Notes: generated by a model not told the origin, from the sequence alone. A DNA stretch of 64,000 bases from Alistipes timonensis JC136 (GCF_900107675.1 NZ_FNRI01000010.1:1-64000), one strand, 5' to 3'. Counted from the stretch's first letter, positions 43,879 through 51,455 are shown. Made by a program: numbers and translations.

Positions 43879-43886
43879 CAAAAATA
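43879..43886 (-). promoter_or_regulatory. -7 box for the U32-methyltransferase operon
   Basis: On the minus strand it reads TATTTTTG, a perfect TAnnTTTG, 17 bases before GTG 43861. If used, it rules out the ATG at 43879 as start codon. No -33 TTTG is seen. Confidence 0.5.
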
Positions 43887-43909
43887 AGACAATTTTAGGA
43901 ATTGTTTTG

Positions 43910-43917
43910 TAATTTTG
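43910..43917 (+). promoter_or_regulatory. -7 box upstream of serS
   Basis: TAATTTTG fits TAnnTTTG, 38 bases before the serS start codon, back to back with the U32 box. Confidence 0.55.
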
Positions 43918-43955
43918 CCACCTGTAACGCGAAAACACAAAAATCACCCGATAGT

Positions 43956-45227
43956 ATGCTCACGATAAAGCAAATCCGCGATGACAAAGAGGCTGCCGTC
44001 CGCCGTCTGGCCAAGAAGGGCGTGGACGCCGCGCCCGTCATCGAGAAGATCATTGATTTCGACGACCGCCGCAAAGCCGTCCAGCTCGATCTGGACAACA
44101 CGCTGGCCGCCCAGAACAAGGCCGCCAAGGAGATCGGCGCGCTGATGGGCCAGGGCCGCCGCGAAGAGGCCGAGGAGCGCAAACGCTTCGTGGCCGACCT
44201 CAAAGAGAAATCCTCGCGCCTCGAGGCCGAGCTGAACGACGTCCGGCAGGAGTTGCAGGCCGCCATCGTCTCGCTGCCGAACTTCCCCGCCGAGATCGTC
44301 CCCGAAGGCAAAACCGCCGAGGACAACCTCGTGGTGAAACTCGAGGAGAACTACACGACGCTTCCCGAAAACCCGCTGCCCCACTGGGAGCTGGCCCGCA
44401 AATACGACATCATCGACTTCGACCTGGGCGTGAAGCTCACCGGCGCCGGATTCCCCGTCTACAAAGGACAGGGCGCACGGCTCCAGCGCGCGCTGATCAA
44501 CTATTTCCTCGACTGCAACACCCGAGCCGGCTACCTCGAGGTCGAGCCGCCCGTGATGGTCAACGAGGCTTCGGGCTTCGGTACGGGACAGCTTCCCGAC
44601 AAGGAGGGCCAGATGTACCACGCCACGGCGGACAACTTCTACCTGGTGCCCACGGCCGAGGTTCCCGTGACGAACATCTACCGCGACGTGATTCTCGAAG
44701 CGGCCGATTTCCCGGTGAAGATGACCGCCTACACCCCCTGCTTCCGCCGTGAGGCCGGGTCCTACGGCAAGGACGTGCGCGGCCTGAACCGCCTGCACCA
44801 GTTCGACAAAGTCGAGATCGTGCAGCTGTCGCTGCCGGAAAAGTCCTACGAGGCGCTCGACGGCATGGTGGCCCATGTCGAAGGGATCGTCAAATCGCTC
44901 GGCCTCCCCTACCGCATCCTGCGGCTGTGCGGCGGCGACATGTCGTTCACTTCGGCGCTAACCTACGATTTCGAGGTCTACTCCGAAGCCCAGAAACGCT
45001 GGCTGGAGGTGTCGTCGGTGTCGAACTTCGAGTCGTTCCAGGCCAACCGCCTCAAACTCCGCTACCGCGACGAGGAGAAGAAAATCCAGCTGGCACACAC
45101 TTTGAACGGCTCCTCACTGGCCCTGCCGCGCATCGTGGCGGCGCTGCTGGAGAATTTCCAGACCCCCGAAGGCATCCGCATCCCCGAAGTGCTGGTTCCC
45201 TACACGGGTTTTGATTTTATCAAATAA
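43956..45227 (+). CDS. serS: Serine--tRNA ligase
   Basis: The 423-residue class II synthetase charges tRNA-Ser. The N-terminal coiled-coil arm that grips the tRNA (about 1-105) is seen as MLTIKQIRDDKEAAVRRLAKKG and a long charged helical hairpin. The catalytic domain has HWELARKYDIIDF, the motif 2 region with TPCFRREAGSYGKDVRGLNRLHQF, and motif 3 near LNGSSLALPRIVAALLEN. Length and motifs are normal. ATG 43956 follows a leader of about 30 bases after the -7 box. Confidence 0.98.
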   Translation: MLTIKQIRDDKEAAVRRLAKKGVDAAPVIEKIIDFDDRRKAVQLDLDNTLAAQNKAAKEIGALMGQGRREEAEERKRFVADLKEKSSRLEAELNDVRQELQAAIVSLPNFPAEIVPEGKTAEDNLVVKLEENYTTLPENPLPHWELARKYDIIDFDLGVKLTGAGFPVYKGQGARLQRALINYFLDCNTRAGYLEVEPPVMVNEASGFGTGQLPDKEGQMYHATADNFYLVPTAEVPVTNIYRDVILEAADFPVKMTAYTPCFRREAGSYGKDVRGLNRLHQFDKVEIVQLSLPEKSYEALDGMVAHVEGIVKSLGLPYRILRLCGGDMSFTSALTYDFEVYSEAQKRWLEVSSVSNFESFQANRLKLRYRDEEKKIQLAHTLNGSSLALPRIVAALLENFQTPEGIRIPEVLVPYTGFDFIK

Positions 45228-45240
45228 GTTTTTATATTTG
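45209..45240 (+). promoter_or_regulatory. Full consensus promoter for the ferredoxin gene
   Basis: TTTTG (45209-45213), 19 bases, then TATATTTG (45233-45240). The -33 box lies within the last codons of serS. Confidence 0.82.
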
Positions 45241-45276
45241 CACTCACACATACTAACAAATAAATTTTTCAAAACA

Positions 45277-45444
45277 ATGGCTTACAAAATTACCGACTCC
45301 TGCGTTGCATGCGGCACCTGCATCGGCGAGTGCCCCACGGAGGCTATTTCGGCCGGCGACATCTATGTCATTGACGCCGACAAGTGCATCGACTGCGGCA
45401 CCTGCGCAGGCGTTTGCCCGAGCGAAGCGATCGTTTCGGAGTAA
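45277..45444 (+). CDS. 2[4Fe-4S] ferredoxin
   Basis: The 55-residue protein MAYKITDSC... carries two clostridial-type cluster motifs, CVACGTCIGECP and CIDCGTCAGVCP, and nothing else. It should be a low-potential electron carrier for pyruvate:ferredoxin oxidoreductase, hydrogenase, Rnf or similar enzymes in the cytoplasm. It has its own perfect-consensus promoter and a downstream hairpin, so it is probably strongly and independently expressed. Longer upstream starts run into the promoter and are rejected. Confidence 0.95.
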   Translation: MAYKITDSCVACGTCIGECPTEAISAGDIYVIDADKCIDCGTCAGVCPSEAIVSE

Positions 45445-45462
45445 CGAACGGAATATCCGCAA

Positions 45463-45500
45463 AAAGCACACCCCGCAGTCTCGGCCGCAGGGTGTGCTTT
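45463..45500 (+). terminator. Terminator-like hairpin after the ferredoxin gene
   Basis: AAAGCACACCC / GGGTGTGCTTT is an 11-bp stem with a 16-base loop that can itself pair partly. The T tail is short (TTTCGGTTT). Confidence 0.7.
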
Positions 45501-45517
45501 CGGTTTAAACGACAGCT

Positions 45518-46099
45518 ATGGACGATCTTGAAAAAATGAAGGCGGGGCTCTGGCTTTACGCCATAACGCCGCAGATCGGCGAAGCCCTGCGGCGGACCGA
45601 AGAACTGGTCTTCGAACTCAACCGGCTGCCGCCCAGCCGCCGCGAGGAGCGCGAGGCGATCATCCGCCGGCTGTTCGGGCGCATCGGCCGGGAATTCACC
45701 ATCCACAGCCCGTTCCACTGCGATTTCGGGGAGCAGATCTCGGTCGGCGACCATTTCGTCGGCAATTTCAACCTGACGATCCTCGACGAAGCTCCGGTGA
45801 CGATCGGCGACCACGTGTTCATCGGTCCCAACGTGGGGCTCTACACCGTCAGCCATGCCCTCCTGCCCGACCAGCGCAACGCAGGCATCATGCGTTCGCG
45901 GCCCATTACCATCGGCAACAACGTCTGGATCGGGGGCAATACGGTGGTGATGCAGGGCGTGACGATCGGCGACAACGCGGTGATCGGCGCCGGGAGCGTC
46001 GTCACGCGCGACATCCCCGCGGGGGTGATCGCCGTGGGATCGCCCTGCCGGGTCTTGCGGGAGATCACCGAAGCGGACCGCATCGCGGAGGTATATTAA
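45518..46099 (+). CDS. Sugar O-acetyltransferase (Maa/LacA/NodL family)
   Basis: The 193-residue protein has an N-terminal helical cap typical of maltose/galactoside acetyltransferases (DDLEKMKAGLWLY ... TEELVFELNRL). A left-handed beta-helix of hexapeptide repeats follows (about 70-185: SVGDHFVGNFNLTILDEAPVTIG, ITIGNNVWIGGNTVVMQGVTIG, VIGAGSVVTRDIP). The catalytic His lies in YTVSHALLP. It transfers acetyl from acetyl-CoA to a sugar. The acceptor is unknown. A very strong terminator follows. Confidence 0.92.
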   Translation: MDDLEKMKAGLWLYAITPQIGEALRRTEELVFELNRLPPSRREEREAIIRRLFGRIGREFTIHSPFHCDFGEQISVGDHFVGNFNLTILDEAPVTIGDHVFIGPNVGLYTVSHALLPDQRNAGIMRSRPITIGNNVWIGGNTVVMQGVTIGDNAVIGAGSVVTRDIPAGVIAVGSPCRVLREITEADRIAEVY

Positions 46100-46106
46100 G
46101 AAAAAA

Positions 46107-46138
46107 GGAAAAGCGCCCCGGAAACGGGGCGCTTTTCC
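46107..46138 (+). terminator. Intrinsic terminator after the acetyltransferase gene
   Basis: GGAAAAGCGCCCCG / CGGGGCGCTTTTCC forms a perfect 14-bp stem with a GAAA loop. Repeat unit B1 begins at its last base. Confidence 0.9.
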
Positions 46139-46248
46139 GTCATTGCGAGGAGGACTTTAGTCCGACGCGACAATCCGATAGAAGACCAGGACCTTACAAC
46201 GCGTATCCAGCAGATTCCCACGCTCACTCCCATTCGCTCGGAATGACA
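46138..46248 (+). repeat. Family B MITE-like repeat, unit 1
   Basis: A 111-base unit starts CGTCATTGCGAGGAGG and ends CGCTCGGAATGACA. Its ends are inverted repeats of each other (GTCATTGCGAG against GTCATTCCGAG, one mismatch). The middle holds GACAATCCGATAGAAG and CAGATTCCCACGCTCACTCC. The same layout recurs in unit 2. Confidence 0.8.
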
Positions 46249-46263
46249 CGGAACGCTCTTTTA

Positions 46264-46369
46264 CGTCATTGCGAGGAGCCGCAGGCGACGCGGCAATCCG
46301 ATTGGAAGTTATAATCTCACAACGCACCCACCAGATTCCCACGCTCACTCCCGTTCGCTCGGAATGACA
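46264..46369 (+). repeat. Family B MITE-like repeat, unit 2
   Basis: A 106-base direct repeat of unit 1 after a 15-base spacer: CGTCATTGCGAGGAGCC, GGCAATCCGATTGGAAG, CAGATTCCCACGCTCACTCC and CTCGGAATGACA in the same order. It ends 33 bases before the GIY-YIG stop codon. Confidence 0.82.
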
Positions 46370-46401
46370 TCCCCGGCTGAAACGTTACGGCACAGCGGAA
46401 A

Positions 46402-46686
46402 TCAGACGATTCCGTCCGACAAATCTTTCCACAACGAATTTCGAGAGTCAACCAACTCCATCTTCCGTTTCCGGCTCCAACTTTTGATTTGTTTCTCCCG
46501 GGCGATTGCATCCCGAACGTCCCGATACCCCTCGACGTAAATCAACTTATGGACGTTGTAGCGGCGCGTGAATGCAGACTGACCGGCGGCATGCTCTTTC
46601 ATCCGCCGGGATAACGAGGTCGTAACGCCGACATACAGCACCGTATGCAGTTTATTGGTCAATATATATACATAGCTGCTCTCCAT
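46402..46686 (-). CDS. Small GIY-YIG nuclease family protein
   Basis: The 94-residue protein is a stand-alone GIY-YIG domain: YVYILTNKLHTVLYVGVTTSLSRRMKEHAAG carries the two tyrosine motifs, the catalytic Arg and the following EH. FTRRYNVHKLIYVEGY and AIAREKQIKSWSRKRKMEL follow with the family Glu. Such short proteins (UPF0213-like) are single-domain nucleases of uncertain function, often present in several copies per genome. Here the gene is bracketed by family B repeats, with two units beyond its 3' end and an inverted copy 22 bases from its start, so it may be part of a small mobile or repeat-associated element. Confidence 0.92.
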   Translation of the reverse strand: MESSYVYILTNKLHTVLYVGVTTSLSRRMKEHAAGQSAFTRRYNVHKLIYVEGYRDVRDAIAREKQIKSWSRKRKMELVDSRNSLWKDLSDGIV

Positions 46687-46707
46687 GGCCGATTCTACGG
46701 TTTCTTC

Positions 46708-46743
46708 AGATTGCCGCGTCGCCTGCGGCTCCCCGCAATGACG
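46708..46743 (-). repeat. Family B repeat, partial inverted copy 3
   Basis: On the minus strand it reads CGTCATTGCGGGGAGCCGCA, then GGCGACGCGGCAATCT, matching the left half of unit 2 in the opposite orientation. It lies just upstream of the GIY-YIG start. Confidence 0.8.
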
Positions 46744-46758
46744 GGAAACCCCATCGTT

Positions 46759-47940
46759 CTATTCGTAAAGCAAGTACTGCATCCGCTTTTCGCGGTAGCG
46801 TTCCACATCGTCGGCCCAACGGGCGCGTATCTCCTCCTCCGGGGCTCCGGCGAGGATCATCTCACGCACCCACTCCACGCCGACCAGCTTTTCGAACATC
46901 GGCGTAAAGAACTTGTCCCCCATCCCCAGGTCCGCACAGGCGTCCATCACGTACTTCAGCGAAAACCCAACGTCACGGGCCTCGGCGAGCGGCATGCCGC
47001 TCAGATCGACGCCCCGGCACAGCCGTCCTTCGAGCGGCGGATGCTTGGCCCCGGCCGTCGGACGGGGTGTAAACGTAAAGGCGCGCCCGGTCATGTCCGG
47101 ATGTCCGTACATCTCGAACGGCTTGTCGGTTCCGCGGCCGAGGCTGACGACGGTGCCCTCGAAGGGGCACAGCGCGGCATAAAGATACACGGCACGCGCG
47201 GTCGGCAGGTTGGGCGACGGAGCCACGGGCAGGAGGTATTCGGTTGCATGGGTGTAGTTGCGGCACTTCACGACGGTCAGGGCGCATTTCTTCGCCCAAC
47301 CCTCCCCGGCGGCCATGCGGGCGATCTCACCCATTGTCAGACCGTGGAGCACGGGAACGGGAATCGCCCCGACGCCCGACCGGTATTTCATGTCCAGCAC
47401 GGGACCGTCGATGATGTGCCCGTTGGGGTTGGGACGGTCGAGAACCACGACCCGGCGGCCGAAATCGGCGCAGGCGTCCATCATCCGCAGCATCGAGATA
47501 TAATAGGTATAGAAGCGCAATCCCACGTCCTGCATATCCACGACCAGCACGTCGAACGAACGCATCGCCTCGTCGGAGGGCCGTTTCGTGTTGCCATCGT
47601 AGAGCGAGCGGATGGGAATGCCAGTCCGCGTGTCGACCGAACTTTTGACATGCTCCCCGGCGTCCGCCGTACCGCGAAACCCGTGCTCGGGCGAAAAGAT
47701 GGCGGCCACATCGAACCCTTCGCCGTGCAGCAGATCGACCAGATGCACCCGCCCGGCAGCATCGGCCCCTGCGGCTCCGGGCATCTCCGCCACGGAGGTC
47801 TGGTTGGCCAGCACGGCCACGCGCTGTCCCCGGAGCAGCGGGAAATAGGCCGCCGTGTCGGTCATGCCGACCAGCACCCGGGCTGAAAGGGCCGACGGCA
47901 AAAGCACCGCCAACAACGATATGACGCTAAGCCTGCGCAC
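46759..47940 (-). CDS. DUF1343 protein, NamZ-like exo-beta-N-acetylmuramidase
   Basis: This 393-residue exported protein has a signal peptide (about 1-19, ending ALSA). The DUF1343 core is visible as VAVLANQTSV, IFSPEHGFRGTADAGEHV, IPIRSLYDGNTKRPS, DVLVVDMQDVGLRFYTYYIS, VVLDRPNPNGHIIDGPVLD and PVLHGLTMGEIA. Family members (NamZ) release terminal MurNAc from peptidoglycan fragments in the periplasm, supporting cell-wall recycling or scavenging. Its start overlaps the end of prfB by 14 bases, so it is the last gene of a MATE, cytidylate-kinase-like, prfB, namZ-type operon. Confidence 0.88.
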   Translation of the reverse strand: MRRLSVISLLAVLLPSALSARVLVGMTDTAAYFPLLRGQRVAVLANQTSVAEMPGAAGADAAGRVHLVDLLHGEGFDVAAIFSPEHGFRGTADAGEHVKSSVDTRTGIPIRSLYDGNTKRPSDEAMRSFDVLVVDMQDVGLRFYTYYISMLRMMDACADFGRRVVVLDRPNPNGHIIDGPVLDMKYRSGVGAIPVPVLHGLTMGEIARMAAGEGWAKKCALTVVKCRNYTHATEYLLPVAPSPNLPTARAVYLYAALCPFEGTVVSLGRGTDKPFEMYGHPDMTGRAFTFTPRPTAGAKHPPLEGRLCRGVDLSGMPLAEARDVGFSLKYVMDACADLGMGDKFFTPMFEKLVGVEWVREMILAGAPEEEIRARWADDVERYREKRMQYLLYE

Positions 47941-49039
47941 CGAACTCCATTAAATATCCTTTGATGAACTGGTCCAGGTCGCCGTCCATCACCGCCTCGA
48001 CGGCCGAGGTCTGAACGCCCGTGCGGTGGTCCTTCACACGGCGGTCGTCGAAAACGTAGGAGCGGATTTGCGAACCCCACTCGATCTTTTTCTTCGAAGC
48101 CTCCAACGCCTGCTGCGTCGCCATGCGCTTGTCCAGCTCGCGCTGGTAGAGTTTCGATTTGAGGATGCGCATGGCGTTCTCGCGGTTCATCAGCTGCGAA
48201 CGGGTCTCCATGTTCTCGATCAGGAACTCCACGGGTTCACCCGTATCGGCGTCCTTGCCGTGGTAGCGCAGGCGCACCGCCGTCTCGACCTTGTTGACAT
48301 TCTGGCCTCCGGCGCCCGACGCCCGGTAGGTGTCCCACTCGATATCCGACGGATTGACCGTGATCTCGATCGTATCGTCCACGGCGGGAGAAACGAAGAC
48401 CGACGCAAAAGTCGTCTGCCGCTTGTTGTTGGCGTTGAACGGCGAAAGGCGCACCATGCGGTGCACGCCGTTCTCGCTTTTGAGATAACCGTAGGCGTAC
48501 TCGCCCTCGAACTCCATCGTGCAGGATTTCACCCCCACCTCGTCGCCGGCCTGGTAGTCCAGCACTTTGACCTTGTAGCCGTGGGCCTCGCCCCAGCGGG
48601 TGTACATGCGCATCAGCATCGACGCCCAGTCGAGGGCTTCAGTGCCGCCCGCCCCGGCATTGATGTCGAGGATCGCCCCCAGCTTGTCCTCCTCGCGGCG
48701 CAGCATGTTGCGCATCTCGAGGTCCTCGATCTTCTCGAGCGTCGCGGTATAATGGGCGTCCATCTCGGCCTCGGTCACCACCCCCTCCTTCACGAAGTCG
48801 GGCATCAGCGCGAGGTCCTCGGCATCCTTGCGCACGGCATCGTAATCGTCGACCCACGCTTTGATCGCCGCCACCTTGCGCAGCTGCTCGCGCGCCTTGT
48901 CGGGCTCGTCCCAGAAATTCGGCTCCTGGGTCTTCTCCTCCTCGTTGCGCAGGTCGATGCGCTTCTGTTCGATGTCGAGACAGCGTTCCAACGCCTCCCG
49001 GCGCTGTCCGATCTCTTTGATCTGTTCGGCAAGTACCAT
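47927..49039 (-). CDS. prfB: Peptide chain release factor 2
   Basis: The 370-residue class I release factor recognises UGA and UAA. It starts MVLAEQIKEIGQRREALERC, has the codon-recognition tripeptide SPF in RMVRLSPFNANNK, and the peptidyl-hydrolysis GGQ in SGAGGQNVNKVETAVRL. The reading frame is continuous from ATG 49039. The CUUUGA-type programmed frameshift that autoregulates RF2 in many bacteria is absent at the equivalent place (ALERCLDIEQ). A longer upstream frame only extends into the neighbouring gene. Confidence 0.96.
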   Translation of the reverse strand: MVLAEQIKEIGQRREALERCLDIEQKRIDLRNEEEKTQEPNFWDEPDKAREQLRKVAAIKAWVDDYDAVRKDAEDLALMPDFVKEGVVTEAEMDAHYTATLEKIEDLEMRNMLRREEDKLGAILDINAGAGGTEALDWASMLMRMYTRWGEAHGYKVKVLDYQAGDEVGVKSCTMEFEGEYAYGYLKSENGVHRMVRLSPFNANNKRQTTFASVFVSPAVDDTIEITVNPSDIEWDTYRASGAGGQNVNKVETAVRLRYHGKDADTGEPVEFLIENMETRSQLMNRENAMRILKSKLYQRELDKRMATQQALEASKKKIEWGSQIRSYVFDDRRVKDHRTGVQTSAVEAVMDGDLDQFIKGYLMEFGAQA

Positions 49040-49044
49040 ATCGC

Positions 49045-49677
49045 TTAAAATTTTTCGTGCAGTTTTCGTGCGGCGAATTCCAGGATGAAACCGGCCGTGC
49101 CCTTGTCGCCCAGCACCGAGGAATTCACGCAGAGGTGGTAAGTCGAAGCCACGCCCCACGTCCGCGAACTGTAATAGTTGTAGTACGAGGCGCGGCGGGC
49201 GTCCACGCGCTCCATCAGGTCTTGCGCCTCGGCTGGCGTGCAGCCCTGCCGCGCACAGATGCGGCGGCAGCGATCCTCGTCGTCGGCCGTGATGAAGACG
49301 TTGACGCAACGCGGGTTCTCGCGCAGGATGTAGTCGGCGCAGCGGCCCACGAAAACCGCCGGCTCCTCCGCGGCGACCTTGCGGATCACGTCACTCTGGA
49401 TTTTGAACAGCGCGTCGTTCGACAGGATGTTCGTCATGCCCGCGTCGTCGCCCGCAAACGGGGCGCGAAGGTAGCCGATCATTGTCGAAAGCATGCCGCG
49501 CGACTCCTTTTCGTCGGCCTTCTCGAATATCTCGGGACAGATGCCGCTCTCCCGGGCAGCCAGGTTTATCAGCTCCTTGTCGTAGAGGCGGATGTCCAGC
49601 CGGCGGGCGATGATCTCCCCGACGGTCCTGCCGCCGCTGCCCAGCTGGCGGCCGATGTTGATGACGAATTTTTCCAT
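49045..49677 (-). CDS. Cytidylate kinase-like family protein
   Basis: The 210-residue protein starts MEKFVINIGRQLGSGGRTVGEIIARRLDIRLYDKELI, with a P-loop-like GRQLGSGG in place of the usual GxxGxGK pattern, as in the Cytidylate_kin2 group. AVFVGRCADYIL, NVFITADDEDRCRRI and DARRASYYNYYSSRTWG follow. The second half matches nucleoside monophosphate kinase folds. The enzyme is not the main CMP kinase, and its substrate is unknown. It lies 5 bases after the MATE gene and 5 bases before prfB. Confidence 0.88.
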   Translation of the reverse strand: MEKFVINIGRQLGSGGRTVGEIIARRLDIRLYDKELINLAARESGICPEIFEKADEKESRGMLSTMIGYLRAPFAGDDAGMTNILSNDALFKIQSDVIRKVAAEEPAVFVGRCADYILRENPRCVNVFITADDEDRCRRICARQGCTPAEAQDLMERVDARRASYYNYYSSRTWGVASTYHLCVNSSVLGDKGTAGFILEFAARKLHEKF

Positions 49678-49681
49678 ATTC

Positions 49682-51082
49682 CTATCCCTCTTTGGCGGCG
49701 TTTTCCGCACCGATGGCCCGGAATTTCCGCAGTTGGTAAGTCAGCATGAAGAACGCCACGAGCGACGCCAGGAAGTCCGACAGCGGCATCGCGCACCACA
49801 CGCCCCAACTGCCGTTCCACTCGGTGTAGACATCGAAGATGCGGGGCAGGAAGATCAGCCCCGGCATCAGGAACAACAGCTGACGCGACAGCGACAGGAA
49901 GATCGCCTTGCCGGCCATGCCGACGCTCATGAAGAAGTTCGTGGCCACCATCTGAAACCCGATGATCGGGAAGCAGAAGAAGACGATGCGCATGCCCTCA
50001 ACCGAAAGGCGTATCAGCTCCTCGTCGGAGGTGAACATTCCCACGGCGAGCCGCGGCATGAACTCGCCGATGACGAATCCCGCCGTGGTGACGCACGTGG
50101 CGCCGATGATCGTCAGCTTCAGCACGCGCATCACGCGGTCGTACTGCTTCGCGCCGAAGTTATAACCCGCAATGGGCTGCATGCCCTGGTTGACGCCCAG
50201 CACGATCATCACGAAGAAGAACGCCAGCCGGTTGACGATGCCGTAGGCGCCGATCGTCAGGTCGCCCCCGTACTCCTTCAGTCCCTTGTTGATGAGGATG
50301 ACGATGAAACACGCCGCGAGGTTCATCAGAAAGGGCGACATGCCGATAGCGAGCATGTCGCGTACGATCTTTTTCCGCAGGCGGTAGATGCCGTGGCGGA
50401 AGTGGAGCAATTCCGATTTGTCGGAAAGTATCCGGAACTGCCACACGAGCGAGATAACCTGCGCCAGCACCGTGGCGATAGCCGCACCGCGGATGCCCCA
50501 GCCGAATCCGAAGATGAAGACCGGGTCGAGAATCGCATTGATGACCACCGTGATGATCGTGGCGTACATCGACTTGCGGGGGTGTCCCGAAGCCCTCAGC
50601 ACAGCATTCAGACCCAGATACATGTGGGTAACGACATTGCCCAGCAGGATGATCTTCATATACTCGCGGGCATAGCCGATCGTGGCCTCGCTGGCCCCGA
50701 AAAAATAGAGAATCGGGTCGAGGAAGGCCAATGTCACGAGGCCGAACGACACACCGATTATAAGATTGAGCACCAGCACGTTGCCCAGCACCCGCTGGGC
50801 CGTTTCATAGTCCCGCTGGCCCAGGCGCATCGAGATCAGCGTCGCGGCGCCCACGCCCACCAGCGAACCGAAAGCCGCGGCGAGGTTCATCAACGGGAAG
50901 GTCAGCGCAAGGCCCGAAATGGCCAGCGGCCCTACTCCGTGGCCGATGAAGATACTGTCGACCATGTTGTAGAGCGACGACGCCGTCATGGCGATGATCG
51001 CCGGCACGGCATATTGCACGAGCAGCTTCCGGATGCGCTCGGTCCCGAGCTCCAAAGCCGCCGATTTGAGTTCTGTTGTCAT
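49682..51082 (-). CDS. MATE-family efflux transporter
   Basis: This 466-residue protein has about 12 transmembrane helices in two MatE halves: AVPAIIAMTASSLYNMVDSIFIGHGVGPLAISGLALTFP at the start, and SPFLMNLAACFIVILINKGL with NQGMQPIAGYNFGAKQYDR for the second half. It should export cationic drugs, dyes or metabolites using a Na+ or H+ gradient. It is first in the operon leading to the cytidylate-kinase-like gene, prfB and the NamZ-like gene. The upstream gap holds repeats, and no clear -7 box is found. Confidence 0.93.
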   Translation of the reverse strand: MTTELKSAALELGTERIRKLLVQYAVPAIIAMTASSLYNMVDSIFIGHGVGPLAISGLALTFPLMNLAAAFGSLVGVGAATLISMRLGQRDYETAQRVLGNVLVLNLIIGVSFGLVTLAFLDPILYFFGASEATIGYAREYMKIILLGNVVTHMYLGLNAVLRASGHPRKSMYATIITVVINAILDPVFIFGFGWGIRGAAIATVLAQVISLVWQFRILSDKSELLHFRHGIYRLRKKIVRDMLAIGMSPFLMNLAACFIVILINKGLKEYGGDLTIGAYGIVNRLAFFFVMIVLGVNQGMQPIAGYNFGAKQYDRVMRVLKLTIIGATCVTTAGFVIGEFMPRLAVGMFTSDEELIRLSVEGMRIVFFCFPIIGFQMVATNFFMSVGMAGKAIFLSLSRQLLFLMPGLIFLPRIFDVYTEWNGSWGVWCAMPLSDFLASLVAFFMLTYQLRKFRAIGAENAAKEG

Positions 51083-51124
51083 AAATTTATTCCATTTTCC
51101 CGCGTCTCAGACACGGAATTTCAT

Positions 51125-51147
51125 GTACTTTTTTCCGAAAAAAGTAC
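51125..51147. repeat. Perfect 10-bp inverted repeat with CCG loop
   Basis: GTACTTTTTT-CCG-AAAAAAGTAC. It is symmetrical on both strands, has a T run within the stem rather than after it, and lies 43 bases upstream of the MATE start. It could be an operator or a weak terminator-like structure. Confidence 0.65.
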
Positions 51148-51337
51148 CAAAAACTCTCCGACGGATGCCTCTGCCTGCGACAAACCGTCTAACGCTGGCT
51201 CCGGGCGACTATTCGCGGGTTTGCAAGCAAACCGTCCCCTCCGCTCGCGCTTTTAGCCGGTCCGTCGCTTAACGACTCCGGCATCGAGTCGGAATCTTTC
51301 AATGCGGCATACGGGAGCGGAAATAAGGTGCTGATAT

Positions 51338-51384
51338 GCAAAGTACTGCCGCAGCCCCTAAATCCCGCCTCTTAGGTGGGCGGG
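51338..51384 (+). repeat. Family A repeat, copy 5
   Basis: GCAAAGTACTGCCGCAGCCC, then CTAAAT and a hairpin CCCGCCT-CTT-AGGTGGGCGGG. The left part matches copy 4 base for base at most positions. Confidence 0.75.
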
Positions 51385-51411
51385 TCGAAGCGCCATTCAG
51401 GTCCCGACACG

Positions 51412-51455
51412 GGGAATCCTGCCGTCGCCCCTGAAACCCACCTCTTAGGTGGGGG
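51412..51455 (+). repeat. Family A repeat, copy 6, abutting the cysS stop codon
   Basis: GGAATCCTGCCGTCGCCCCT, then GAAA and the perfect hairpin CCCACCT-CTT-AGGTGGG (51437-51453). It ends one base before the cysS stop codon. Confidence 0.75.

Larger units (their letters stand above)
51083..51455. other. Repeat-rich gap between MATE and cysS genes
   Basis: The 373-base stretch has no gene. It holds a perfect inverted repeat (51125-51147), a GC-rich unexplained stretch, and two family A repeats next to the cysS stop codon (51338-51384 and 51412-51455). Confidence 0.7.

Noticed and set aside
46138..46370. CRISPR array
   Set aside because: Only two long units with a 15-base spacer and inverted ends; no short regular repeats, no cas genes.
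46157..46511. Short frames within the family B repeats
   Set aside because: They are made of repeat sequence and lack any protein features.
49040..49309. In-frame extension upstream of prfB
   Set aside because: It overlaps the cytidylate-kinase-like gene and is Arg/Gly-rich shadow sequence; the conserved start is at 49039.
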